A stretch of 64,000 bases of DNA, from contig NZ_JAHXGQ010000012.1 in assembly GCF_019375475.1 (NCBI RefSeq), positions 62,001-126,000 of the forward strand, read 5' to 3'. Origin of the DNA: Saccharothrix obliqua. Lineage in GTDB: Bacteria > Actinomycetota > Actinomycetes > Mycobacteriales > Pseudonocardiaceae. The stretch's first letter is position 1, and every line of letters starts with the position of its first letter. The notes beneath the pieces were generated by a model. The model saw nothing but the letters and a program-made list of their open reading frames with translations. It was not told the DNA's origin and searched no databases. This document shows, piece after piece, positions 8,431 through 15,763 of the stretch. The position numbers were made by a program, and so were the translations under genes.

Positions 8431-9861
8431 ATGTTGTTGCTGCGTGACGAGGGTGAACTGGCTCGCGGTCGCGGGTTGCAGCTCGTGCACACCGAGTTGG
8501 TCAGGGACGTGTTCGCCGGTCGGGCCGACCTGCGCGCGCTGTACGCGCGCAAGCTCGTCTCGGCGTTGTCGGCGGCGCTGGCTTCGCCCATGTACGAGCG
8601 GGTGATCCCCGCCGAGGTGCGCGCCGCGCTCGGCGCGGGCGCGGCGGTGGACCCGGCGGCGGTGCTGGACGACGTGTTCGGGCGGCTGCCGTTCCTGGGC
8701 AAGCGCGAGCTGAGCGACCACGGGCGGAAGGCGTTCACCCGCGAGCTGTCGGAGTTCCTGCACTACTACGAGTCCTCCGGCACCACCGGTCACCCGGCGG
8801 CGGCACCGAAGGCCGTCGACGACCTGGTGGTGAACACGATCAACATCGGCGAGATGTGGGGCAGGCTGATCCAGCCGGCGGACGTCGCGCTGATCCTGAT
8901 CAACGCGCCGTTCGCACCCGCCGCCTACCAGTTCGAGAAGATCATGGAGTACCTGGGGGTGATGTCGTTCCGGCCCTGGGTCGACAACATCACCGGGGAC
9001 TACACGCGCGTGCTGCGGCTGGTGGGCGAACTGGGCGCGACGGTGTTCATCGGCCCGCCGTCCCGGCTGCTGGAGATGGTGCAGTTCGCGCACCGCGCCG
9101 GGCTGCCCGCGCCGAAGTTCGAGCGGCTGCTGCTCATGGCCGAGCAGACCGGCCCGATGCTGCTGGCGCACCTGGAGCGGCTGACCGGCGCCCGCGCGTA
9201 CGTCGGGTCGTACGGCTCGTCCGAGGCCGGGACGGTGGCGGTCACCTGCGAGCACCGCAGCCTCCACCTCCAGGTGCAGAGCTACCTGCTGGAACTGGTC
9301 GACGAGCGGGGCGCCCGCCCGGTGACCGGCGCGCGCGACCGGGGTGAGCTGGTGGTCACCACGCTGGACATCCCGGCCCGGCCGCTGATCCGCTACCGCA
9401 CCGGCGACCTGGTCGAGGTGGACGACGCGCCGTGCGCGTGCGGGCTGGCGCTGCCGGTGCTGCGCACCCTGGGCCGCACCCAGGACCTGCTCGTGCTGGA
9501 GGGCAACGGGGTTCGCCAGAACGACGTGGAGGACGCGCTGTGGACCGAGGAACTGCCCGGCGGCGCGGTGTTCAACTACATGCTCGTGGTGCGGGGGAAG
9601 CAGGTCGTGGTGCTGGTGACCACCGACGGGTCGGGTGAGGCGCGGTGGTCGGACGCGTTGGCCCGGCGGATCGCGCCGCTGTTCCCCGGCCACGAGGTCT
9701 CGGTGCGCCCGGTGGACACCCTGCCGCCGCTGGCGGCGCTGGGCCAGTACCTGGGGTGGAAGCTGTCGCGGGTGCTGGACCTGGACGACGAGCGCAACTG
9801 GGACCGGCTGCCCGAGCCGATCCGGTCGGTGGTCCGGCGGAGCCTGGACCAGGTGGGTTGA
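8431..9861 (+). CDS. Phenylacetate-CoA-ligase-like (PaaK family) adenylating enzyme
   Basis: This 476-residue adenylate-forming enzyme of the PaaK/CapK branch shows the P-loop YYESSGTTGHPAAAPK, the core GSYGSSEAG and the hinge RYRTGDLVE. The C-terminal small domain follows (after LEGNGVRQNDVEDALW). The ATG at 8431 has GGGAG 8 bases upstream. It is the last gene of the plus-strand run and is separated by 66 bases from the lyase, whose cinnamate-type product would be a natural substrate. PaaK-like enzymes occur in many actinomycete clusters as stand-alone activators of aryl acids. Whether it makes a CoA thioester or an amide/ester directly is not visible. Confidence 0.85.
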   Translation: MLLLRDEGELARGRGLQLVHTELVRDVFAGRADLRALYARKLVSALSAALASPMYERVIPAEVRAALGAGAAVDPAAVLDDVFGRLPFLGKRELSDHGRKAFTRELSEFLHYYESSGTTGHPAAAPKAVDDLVVNTINIGEMWGRLIQPADVALILINAPFAPAAYQFEKIMEYLGVMSFRPWVDNITGDYTRVLRLVGELGATVFIGPPSRLLEMVQFAHRAGLPAPKFERLLLMAEQTGPMLLAHLERLTGARAYVGSYGSSEAGTVAVTCEHRSLHLQVQSYLLELVDERGARPVTGARDRGELVVTTLDIPARPLIRYRTGDLVEVDDAPCACGLALPVLRTLGRTQDLLVLEGNGVRQNDVEDALWTEELPGGAVFNYMLVVRGKQVVVLVTTDGSGEARWSDALARRIAPLFPGHEVSVRPVDTLPPLAALGQYLGWKLSRVLDLDDERNWDRLPEPIRSVVRRSLDQVG

Positions 9862-9866
9862 CCGGA

Positions 9867-9903
9867 GCGACGACCGGCCCGGGGCACGCCGGCCGGTCGC
9901 CGC
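9867..9903. terminator. Bidirectional hairpin between convergent genes
   Basis: The inverted repeat CGACCGGCC (9871-9879) / GGCCGGTCG (9891-9899) extends past one mismatch by GCG/CGC. It sits in the 52-bp gap between the PaaK-like gene (+) and the amide synthetase gene (-), so it probably ends transcription in both directions. Confidence 0.6.
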
Positions 9904-9913
9904 ACCCGCCGGG

Positions 9914-11725
9914 TCACAGCACGACGTCGACCCGGTACTCCCGCAGCCAGGCGTCCAGCAGCAACGCCCTGGGCAGCCACGGCGGAGGGGTGAACGTGCC
10001 CGCCGACCACCGCTCGCCGTCGACCAGTTCCCGCATCGCGTGTTCGTTGAACAGGGGACGCGCCGGTGACGACGGGTCGTCGAGCAGTTCGCGCACGGCG
10101 TCGCGGACCGCGTGTAGGTACTTCGGGCTCTGCCCGACCGGGAAGCCGCTCTTGGGCCGGTTCACCACCTTCTCCGGCAGCAGCCCGGCCACGGCGGCAC
10201 GCAGCACGCCCTTCTCCCGGCCGCCGACGCGTTGCACGGACCAGGGGATGTTCCACGCGTAGTCCACCAGCCGGTGGTCGCAGAACGGCAACCGGACCTC
10301 CAGGCCCGCCGCCATGCCCATCCGGTCCGTGCGGTCGAGCAGGAACGGCAGGAACCGGGTGAGCTGGAGGTGGAAGACCTCCCGCATCCGCCGGTCCACG
10401 CCGTGCTCGCCGGGCAGGGCGGGCACCTCGGCCAGCGCCGCCGCGTACCGCTCGGCCACCGCGGAGTCCAGGTCGAGGTGGGCACGCAGGTCGGCGGAGA
10501 GCATCGCGTTGCGGTCGGTGACGCCCGCGGACCAGGGGAAGTTGCGCGTCGGGCGCTCGGCCTCGGCCAGGAACCACGGGTACCCGCCGAACACGTCGTC
10601 CGCGCCCTCACCGGACAGCACGACCGCCGCGTCCCGGCGCACCTCGCGGAACAGCAGGTGCAGCGAGACGTCGAGGTCGCCCACGCCGGGCACGTCGCGG
10701 GCCCGCAGCGTGGTCCGCAACTCGTCCAGCAACGACGGCGCGTCGAGCACCACGCCCCGGTGCCGGGTGCCGAGGTGCTCGACCACCGCGGCGATGTAGG
10801 GCTCGTCCCGGCTCACGTGCAACGCGTCCGCGCGGAAATCCGTGTCGCTGCCCGCGAAGTCCACCGAGTAGCTGTGCAGGGGCCCGGCGCGGTGGCGTGC
10901 GGCGAGCGCGGCGAGCGCGCTGGAGTCCAGGCCGCCGGAGACGAGCACCCCCAGCGGCACGTCGGCGGCCGACTCGGCACGCACCACCTCGTCGAGGAGG
11001 TCGTGGACGGTGCGCGCGGTGGTCGCCGCGTCGTCCTCGTGGGGAGCGCTCTCCAACGCCCAGTACCGCCGGTGGTGCAGGCCGTTGCGGTCGACGCGCA
11101 GCGTCCAGCCCGGCACGACCTCCTTCAGGTCGGTGTAGACGGCGTCGCCGGGACGGCGCGCGCCGACGACGAAGACGTCGGTCAGCCCGTCCGCGCCGAC
11201 CCGCGCGTGGAAGCCCGGGTGCGCCAGCACGGCCTTCGGCTCGGACCCGAACAGCAGCCCGTCGGGCAGTTCGGCGTAGTAGAGGGGCTGCACGCCGAGG
11301 TGGTCGCGGGCGAGCAGCAGCGACTGCTCCCGGTCGTCCCACACCGCGAAGGCGAACACGCCCGCCAGGTGCTCGACCAGCCGCTCACCCCACTCCAGGT
11401 AGCCCCGCAGCAGCACCTCGGCCTCGGTGCGGGTGCGGAAGCGGTGGCCGCGGGCGGTCAGGTGGGCGCGGAGCCGGTCGTGGTCGCGGATGCCGCCGCT
11501 GAACGCGATCACGGCGGCCGGGTCGTGGTCGCCCGAGGCCATCGGCTGCGTGCCGCCGGGGTCGGGTGCGGCGCGCCCGCGGTGGCCGAGCAGGCAGTGC
11601 GGCGAGGACCAGGTGCCCGCGCCGTCCGGGCCGCGGTGGGCCAGGGTGTCGGTCATCGAGGTGATCGTGGCCTCACGCGCACCCAGGTCACGCGCCCAGT
11701 CCACCCAGCCGGTGATGCCGCCCAC
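9914..11725 (-). CDS. Asparagine-synthetase-like amide synthetase with a disabled glutaminase domain
   Basis: This 603-residue protein has an N-terminal Ntn-type domain (1-about 190) and a C-terminal ATP-pyrophosphatase synthetase domain (about 210-580) with an intact PP-loop (VSGGLDSSALAALAA) and SGEGADDVFGGYP. True AsnB enzymes begin Met-Cys-Gly-Ile, Cys being the glutaminase nucleophile; here the start is V-G-G-I-T-G-W, so Cys is Gly. The glutamine-binding Asn-Gly-Glu is also changed (FSGGIRD) and the conserved R-L-A-V-I-D stretch has decayed. The enzyme should therefore activate a carboxylate with ATP but take the nitrogen from free ammonia or a substrate amine, as beta-lactam synthetase does. 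It could form the amide of the cluster product. It is cotranscribed with the P450 (3-bp gap). Confidence 0.9.
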   Translation of the reverse strand: MGGITGWVDWARDLGAREATITSMTDTLAHRGPDGAGTWSSPHCLLGHRGRAAPDPGGTQPMASGDHDPAAVIAFSGGIRDHDRLRAHLTARGHRFRTRTEAEVLLRGYLEWGERLVEHLAGVFAFAVWDDREQSLLLARDHLGVQPLYYAELPDGLLFGSEPKAVLAHPGFHARVGADGLTDVFVVGARRPGDAVYTDLKEVVPGWTLRVDRNGLHHRRYWALESAPHEDDAATTARTVHDLLDEVVRAESAADVPLGVLVSGGLDSSALAALAARHRAGPLHSYSVDFAGSDTDFRADALHVSRDEPYIAAVVEHLGTRHRGVVLDAPSLLDELRTTLRARDVPGVGDLDVSLHLLFREVRRDAAVVLSGEGADDVFGGYPWFLAEAERPTRNFPWSAGVTDRNAMLSADLRAHLDLDSAVAERYAAALAEVPALPGEHGVDRRMREVFHLQLTRFLPFLLDRTDRMGMAAGLEVRLPFCDHRLVDYAWNIPWSVQRVGGREKGVLRAAVAGLLPEKVVNRPKSGFPVGQSPKYLHAVRDAVRELLDDPSSPARPLFNEHAMRELVDGERWSAGTFTPPPWLPRALLLDAWLREYRVDVVL

Positions 11726-11728
11726 GGG

Positions 11729-12949
11729 TCACCAGTCCACGGGCAGGGTGCGCGGGCGGACGGTGAGCAGCCCGCCGACCCACTCGACGTCGCCGGGGTC
11801 CACCGCGAGGCGCAGCGCGGGCAGCCTGCGGGCCAGGGTGGCCAGCGCCACCCGCAGCTCCACGCGGGCCACCCCGGCGCCGGGGCAGTAGTGCACGCCC
11901 TGCCCGAACGCGAGGTGCGGCGTCTCGGCGCGGGTGATGTCGAGGGTGTCCGGGTCCGCGACGTGCCTCCGGTCGCGGCCGACCGCGTGCATCACCGGGA
12001 TGACGCCCTCGCCCCTGGCCACCGGGGTGCCCGCGAGGACGAGGTCCTCGGTCGCGACCCGCATGAAGCCGATCTCCGACGGAGGGGCGTAACGCAGCAG
12101 CTCCTCCACCGCGCGGTCGGTCAGCTCGGGCCGCGCGCACAGCAGTTCCCACTGCTCGCGGTGGCGCAGCAGGGCGTACAGGCCGCGGGACAAGGCGCTC
12201 ACCGTCGTGTCGTGGCCGGCGACGAGCAGGTTGACCCCGAGCCACACCAGTTCCCGCTCGGACAGCCGGTCCTGGTCGTCGCGCGCGGTGACGAGTGCGC
12301 TGAGCAGGTCGTCGCCGGGGTCCGCCCGGCGCTCGGCGACCAGCGCCGCGACGTAGGCGGCGGCCTCCTCCCGGGCCGCCAGCCGCTGCTCGGGCGTGCC
12401 CGCCGTGATGCTGACCAGCCGCTCGGTCCAGGTCTGGAGCCGGGGCCAGTCCTCGAACGGCGCGCCGACCATCTCGCAGATGACCTGGATCGGGTACAGC
12501 GCGGCGAAACCGCCGTGCAGGTCGGCCGGGCGCGGACCGGCGACCAGCGCGTCGACCAGCTCGTCGGCGATCTGCTCGATCCGAGCGTGCCACTGGCGTG
12601 CCCGGTGCGGCGTGAACGCGGGCGCGATCAGCCTGCGCAGCCGCGCGTGGTCCGCGCCCTCCTGGTTGAGCAGGTTGAACGGGTTGTCGCCGAAGTCGGG
12701 ACCGGTGACGACCCTGGGCGCGCCGGGCTCGCGCAACGCGGCGCGGGACAGGCGGGGATCGGTCATCGCCGCCGCCACCTCGTCGAAACCGGTGACCAAC
12801 CAGGCGTGGTCCCCGCTGGGCAGCCCGACCCGCACGACCGGGCACTTGTCCCGCAGCTCGGCGTACCGCTCGGGCGGTTCGGCGAGCGCCGCGAGCGGCA
12901 GCGGGTACTGGTCGCGCACCCGGGAGTGGTGCGCAGGAATCTCGCTCAC
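11729..12949 (-). CDS. Cytochrome P450 (CYP105/107-like class I)
   Basis: This 406-residue soluble bacterial P450 has the I-helix motif AGHDTT, the ExxR motif EELLR, and the haem-binding loop FGQGVHYCPGAGVARVEL with the ligand Cys355. The GTG start at 12949 has GAGGAG 7 bases upstream. It is the first gene of a two-gene minus-strand operon with the amide synthetase, and probably hydroxylates or oxidatively couples an intermediate. No ferredoxin gene is adjacent, so the electrons must come from a ferredoxin encoded elsewhere. The 243 bp upstream (12950-13192) separate it from the divergent S12 hydrolase gene and should contain both promoters. Confidence 0.95.
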   Translation of the reverse strand: MSEIPAHHSRVRDQYPLPLAALAEPPERYAELRDKCPVVRVGLPSGDHAWLVTGFDEVAAAMTDPRLSRAALREPGAPRVVTGPDFGDNPFNLLNQEGADHARLRRLIAPAFTPHRARQWHARIEQIADELVDALVAGPRPADLHGGFAALYPIQVICEMVGAPFEDWPRLQTWTERLVSITAGTPEQRLAAREEAAAYVAALVAERRADPGDDLLSALVTARDDQDRLSERELVWLGVNLLVAGHDTTVSALSRGLYALLRHREQWELLCARPELTDRAVEELLRYAPPSEIGFMRVATEDLVLAGTPVARGEGVIPVMHAVGRDRRHVADPDTLDITRAETPHLAFGQGVHYCPGAGVARVELRVALATLARRLPALRLAVDPGDVEWVGGLLTVRPRTLPVDW

Positions 12950-13192
12950 GCGTTCTCCTCGTTCGGCCGAAGACCTGACCCGATTCAGTCAACGAATTCG
13001 GCGAGTCCGCCACAAGACCACTTTCGTCCCGCGTGATCCGGACCGTGACGACCTCGTCGTACCTGGTCGGATGACATGCGCAGGCGCACCGTTCGGCTAT
13101 GCCCGCAGGCGGTGCACCGACGGGTCTTACGCCCTTTTCCGAGCACGACGAGGCTGGCGGTGCAGTTCGCGCACCCGGACCGGGAGGAATTC

Positions 13193-14431
13193 GTGGCGGA
13201 AATCAAGATCGAGGCCGACCCGGCGGAGTCGGGTTTCGCCGCCGACCGGCTGGCCAGGCTCGACGACCACTTCGACGCCTACGTCGCCGACGGCAGGCTG
13301 CCCGGCTGGGCGGGGCTCGTCAGCCGCAACGACAAGGTCGTCCACGTCGCGCACCGCGGGTACCGCCACGTGGAGAAGGGCCTGCCGGTCGACGCCGACA
13401 CCATCTGGCGGCTGGCCTCGCTGACCAAGCCGATCGTCTCCGTCGCCGCGATGATGCTCTACGAACGCGGCGCGTTCGACCTGCACGACCCGGTGAGCCG
13501 GTTCATCCCGGCGTTCGGCGAGACCAGGGTGTACCGCAACGGCCCGGTCCACGCGCCGAACACCGACGCGCCGGTCGAGCCGATCCGGCTGTGGCACCTG
13601 CTCACCCACACGTCCGGGCTGACGGTCGGCTTCTGGCTGGCGCACCCGGTGGAGTTCATGTACGCGCAGTCCGGCTACGTCTGGGACGCGCCGCCCGACG
13701 TGGACCTGGCCGGCGCGTGCGAGGCGTGGGCCGGGTTCCCGCTGCTGTTCCAGCCCGGCACGGCGTGGAACTACGGGGTGTCCGTCGACGTGCTCGGCCG
13801 GGTCCTGGAGGTGGTGACCGGCAAGACGATCGACCGGGTGCTGGCGGACCTGGTGCTCGACCCGCTGGGCATGACCGAGACCGGTTTCTGGGTGGACGAG
13901 GCCGACACGCACCGGGTCGTGCCGCTGTACTCGCCGAACCCCGAGGGCGGCCGGGCGGTGCGCAACGACCAGCTGAGCGTGCTGCCGACGAGCAGGCCGA
14001 CGTTCCTGTCGGCGGGCGGCGGCCTGTTCACCACGTTGTCGGACTACCACCGGTTCACCCGGATGCTGCTCAACGGCGGCGAGCTGGAGGGCACGCGGCT
14101 GATCGGCTCGCGCACCCTGGCCTTCATGGCGCGCAACCACCTGCCCGGCGGCGCGGACCTGGCGGCGGTCGGCAGGCGGGTGATGTTCGGCCAGCCGACC
14201 TACGACGGGCTCGGCTTCGGGCTGGGCTTCCAGACCGTCGTCGACCAGGCCAGGACGAAGCTGCTGATCAGCCCGAGCGAGATCTCCTGGTACTCGGGCT
14301 ACACGACGGTGTTCTCCGTCGACCCGGTCGAGCGGACCATCGCGATCTTCTTCTCGTCGTTCGCGCCGGTGAAGACGTACCCGATCTATGCGCGCTTCCG
14401 GCAGCTGGTGAACCAGGCGCTGGTCGACTGA
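13193..14431 (+). CDS. Serine hydrolase of the class-C beta-lactamase (S12) family
   Basis: This 412-residue protein carries the S-x-x-K nucleophile motif as Ser76-Leu-Thr-Lys79 (LASLTKP), a Tyr motif in WNYGVSVDVLG, and a third-motif region near WYSGYTT. Members act as esterases, peptidases or, like LovD, as acyltransferases that load or unload small acids. The GTG at 13193 was chosen for its strong GGGAGGA ribosome site; the frame is open further upstream without codon bias. No signal peptide is visible, so it is probably cytoplasmic, which fits a tailoring acyltransferase or esterase better than a beta-lactamase. It stands alone between the divergent P450 and the convergent flavin hydroxylase. 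Confidence 0.9.
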   Translation: MAEIKIEADPAESGFAADRLARLDDHFDAYVADGRLPGWAGLVSRNDKVVHVAHRGYRHVEKGLPVDADTIWRLASLTKPIVSVAAMMLYERGAFDLHDPVSRFIPAFGETRVYRNGPVHAPNTDAPVEPIRLWHLLTHTSGLTVGFWLAHPVEFMYAQSGYVWDAPPDVDLAGACEAWAGFPLLFQPGTAWNYGVSVDVLGRVLEVVTGKTIDRVLADLVLDPLGMTETGFWVDEADTHRVVPLYSPNPEGGRAVRNDQLSVLPTSRPTFLSAGGGLFTTLSDYHRFTRMLLNGGELEGTRLIGSRTLAFMARNHLPGGADLAAVGRRVMFGQPTYDGLGFGLGFQTVVDQARTKLLISPSEISWYSGYTTVFSVDPVERTIAIFFSSFAPVKTYPIYARFRQLVNQALVD

Positions 14432-14436
14432 TCCGG

Positions 14437-14466
14437 GTTCGCCGTGCCGGCGCCGGCACGGCGAAC
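14437..14466. terminator. Perfect 30-bp palindrome, bidirectional terminator
   Basis: The half-site GTTCGCCGTGCCGGC is followed directly by its exact complement, a 15-bp stem with almost no loop in DNA. It fills the 38-bp gap between the stops of the S12 gene (+) and the flavin hydroxylase gene (-), so it probably stops transcription both ways. Confidence 0.65.
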
Positions 14467-14469
14467 GCG

Positions 14470-15645
14470 TCAGACCGGCGGCAGTTCGCGTTCCACGTCG
14501 TAGCCGTACAGCCACGCCTGGCCGTGCAGGTTGGCCCGGGCCCGCAGGGCGAGGTCGCGCTCCCGCTGCTCCTCGCCGTCGGCCAGGTGCAGGACCCGGG
14601 TGTTGGCGCGTGACCGGGTCTGGATCAGCGCGGTCCGCTCGCGCCGCGCGGTCTCGTAGCGGCGCAGCGCGGCGGCCGGGTCGGTGGTCGCGCCCAGGCA
14701 GGCCGCCAGCGCGACGGCGTCCTCCACCGCCTGGTTGGCGCCCTGCGCCAGGAACGGCAGCATCGGGTGGGCGGCGTCGCCGACGACGGTGACGCGGTCG
14801 GTGCTCCAGCGCGTGATGGGGTCGCGGTCGTGCAACGCCCACTGGCCGACCTCGTCGGCCGCCCCGGCGATGGCGCGGACCTCCTCGTTCCACTCGGCGT
14901 ACGCGGCCACCACGTCCGCGGGATCGCCCTTCGCCGACCAGGACTCCACCTCGCCCGACGCCGCCGGGACGGTGAACCCGACGCTGATCGACGCGCCGCG
15001 CGAGACCGGGTAGCACACCGCGTGCTGCCCGGGGCCGAGCCACAGCACGACCTTGGGCTCGGCCACCAGGAACGGCAACCGGCCGGACGGGATCAGGCCC
15101 CGGTAGATGACCTGGCCGGAGAAGCGCGGCTCGTCGGCCACCAGGACCTCGCGCACCGCGGAGTGGATGCCGTCGGCGCCGACGACCACGTCCGCGGTGC
15201 GCGTCGTGCCGTCGGCGAACCGGAGTTCGACGGCGTCGGCGTGCTCGGTCACCGAGACGCACCGCGCGCCCAGGTGCACCGTCCCCTCGGGCACCGCCTC
15301 CAGCAGGCCCCGGTGCAGGTCCGCGCGGTGCAGGGTGAGGTACGGCGCGCCGTACAGCTCGGCGCACTCCTCGCCGAGGGTGGTGCGGCTGATCGCCGCG
15401 TTGTCGTCCCAGCGCCGCATCTCGACCATCCGGGGGTGGACGGACACCTTGTCCAGGTGGCTGCCCACGCCGAGCCGGCGGAGCACGCGCACGGCCTGCG
15501 GCGCGAGCTGCACGCCCGCCCCGATCTCACGCAGGTGCCGGGTCTGCTCGAACACGTCGCACCGCAGCCCGACCCGGTGCAGCGCCGCGGCGGTCGCGAG
15601 GCCGGCGATGCCCCCGCCGACGACCGCGATGGAGAGTTCTCTCAT
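14470..15645 (-). CDS. FAD-dependent aromatic monooxygenase (salicylate/3-hydroxybenzoate hydroxylase-like)
   Basis: This 391-residue group A flavoprotein hydroxylase has the FAD-binding GGGIAGL near the N-terminus, the DG motif VVGADGIHS and the GD motif VVGDAAHPMLPFLAQGANQAVED. Group A enzymes hydroxylate phenolic or aminobenzoic rings, sometimes with loss of the carboxylate (salicylate 1-monooxygenase type). In this setting it is a candidate to hydroxylate 3-amino-4-hydroxybenzoate or the coumarate unit. ATG start at 15645. It diverges from the LAL regulator gene, with 118 bp between them. Confidence 0.92.
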   Translation of the reverse strand: MRELSIAVVGGGIAGLATAAALHRVGLRCDVFEQTRHLREIGAGVQLAPQAVRVLRRLGVGSHLDKVSVHPRMVEMRRWDDNAAISRTTLGEECAELYGAPYLTLHRADLHRGLLEAVPEGTVHLGARCVSVTEHADAVELRFADGTTRTADVVVGADGIHSAVREVLVADEPRFSGQVIYRGLIPSGRLPFLVAEPKVVLWLGPGQHAVCYPVSRGASISVGFTVPAASGEVESWSAKGDPADVVAAYAEWNEEVRAIAGAADEVGQWALHDRDPITRWSTDRVTVVGDAAHPMLPFLAQGANQAVEDAVALAACLGATTDPAAALRRYETARRERTALIQTRSRANTRVLHLADGEEQRERDLALRARANLHGQAWLYGYDVERELPPV

Positions 15646-15763
15646 GGGGTGGAGTCTTCTGCCCGCCTCCGGGAGTCGGCATCACCGGTTCACGGGATAG
15701 TCGGGGACGGATTCCGACCGACGTCGTACTGTCTGGTCGGGGGCCTGAGCAAGGGGGTGGGAC

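Noticed and set aside
6526..9693. A 1055-codon minus-strand open frame
   Set aside because: It is antisense to the DAHP synthase, ammonia-lyase and PaaK-like genes, which have clear motifs. Its composition (Arg, Gln, His, Val, no motifs) is typical of antisense frames in GC-rich DNA.
10232..13036. A 934-codon plus-strand open frame
   Set aside because: It is antisense to the amide synthetase and P450 genes, both with complete active-site motifs.
12985..13206. A 73-codon minus-strand frame with two Cys-x-x-Cys pairs
   Set aside because: It has no ribosome site, its start overlaps the well-supported start of the S12 gene, and it occupies a divergent promoter region. It is kept only as a low-interest observation.
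13193..14431. A beta-lactam resistance enzyme
   Set aside because: The protein lacks a signal peptide and lies inside a biosynthetic cluster; S12 members with this profile are more often esterases or acyltransferases.
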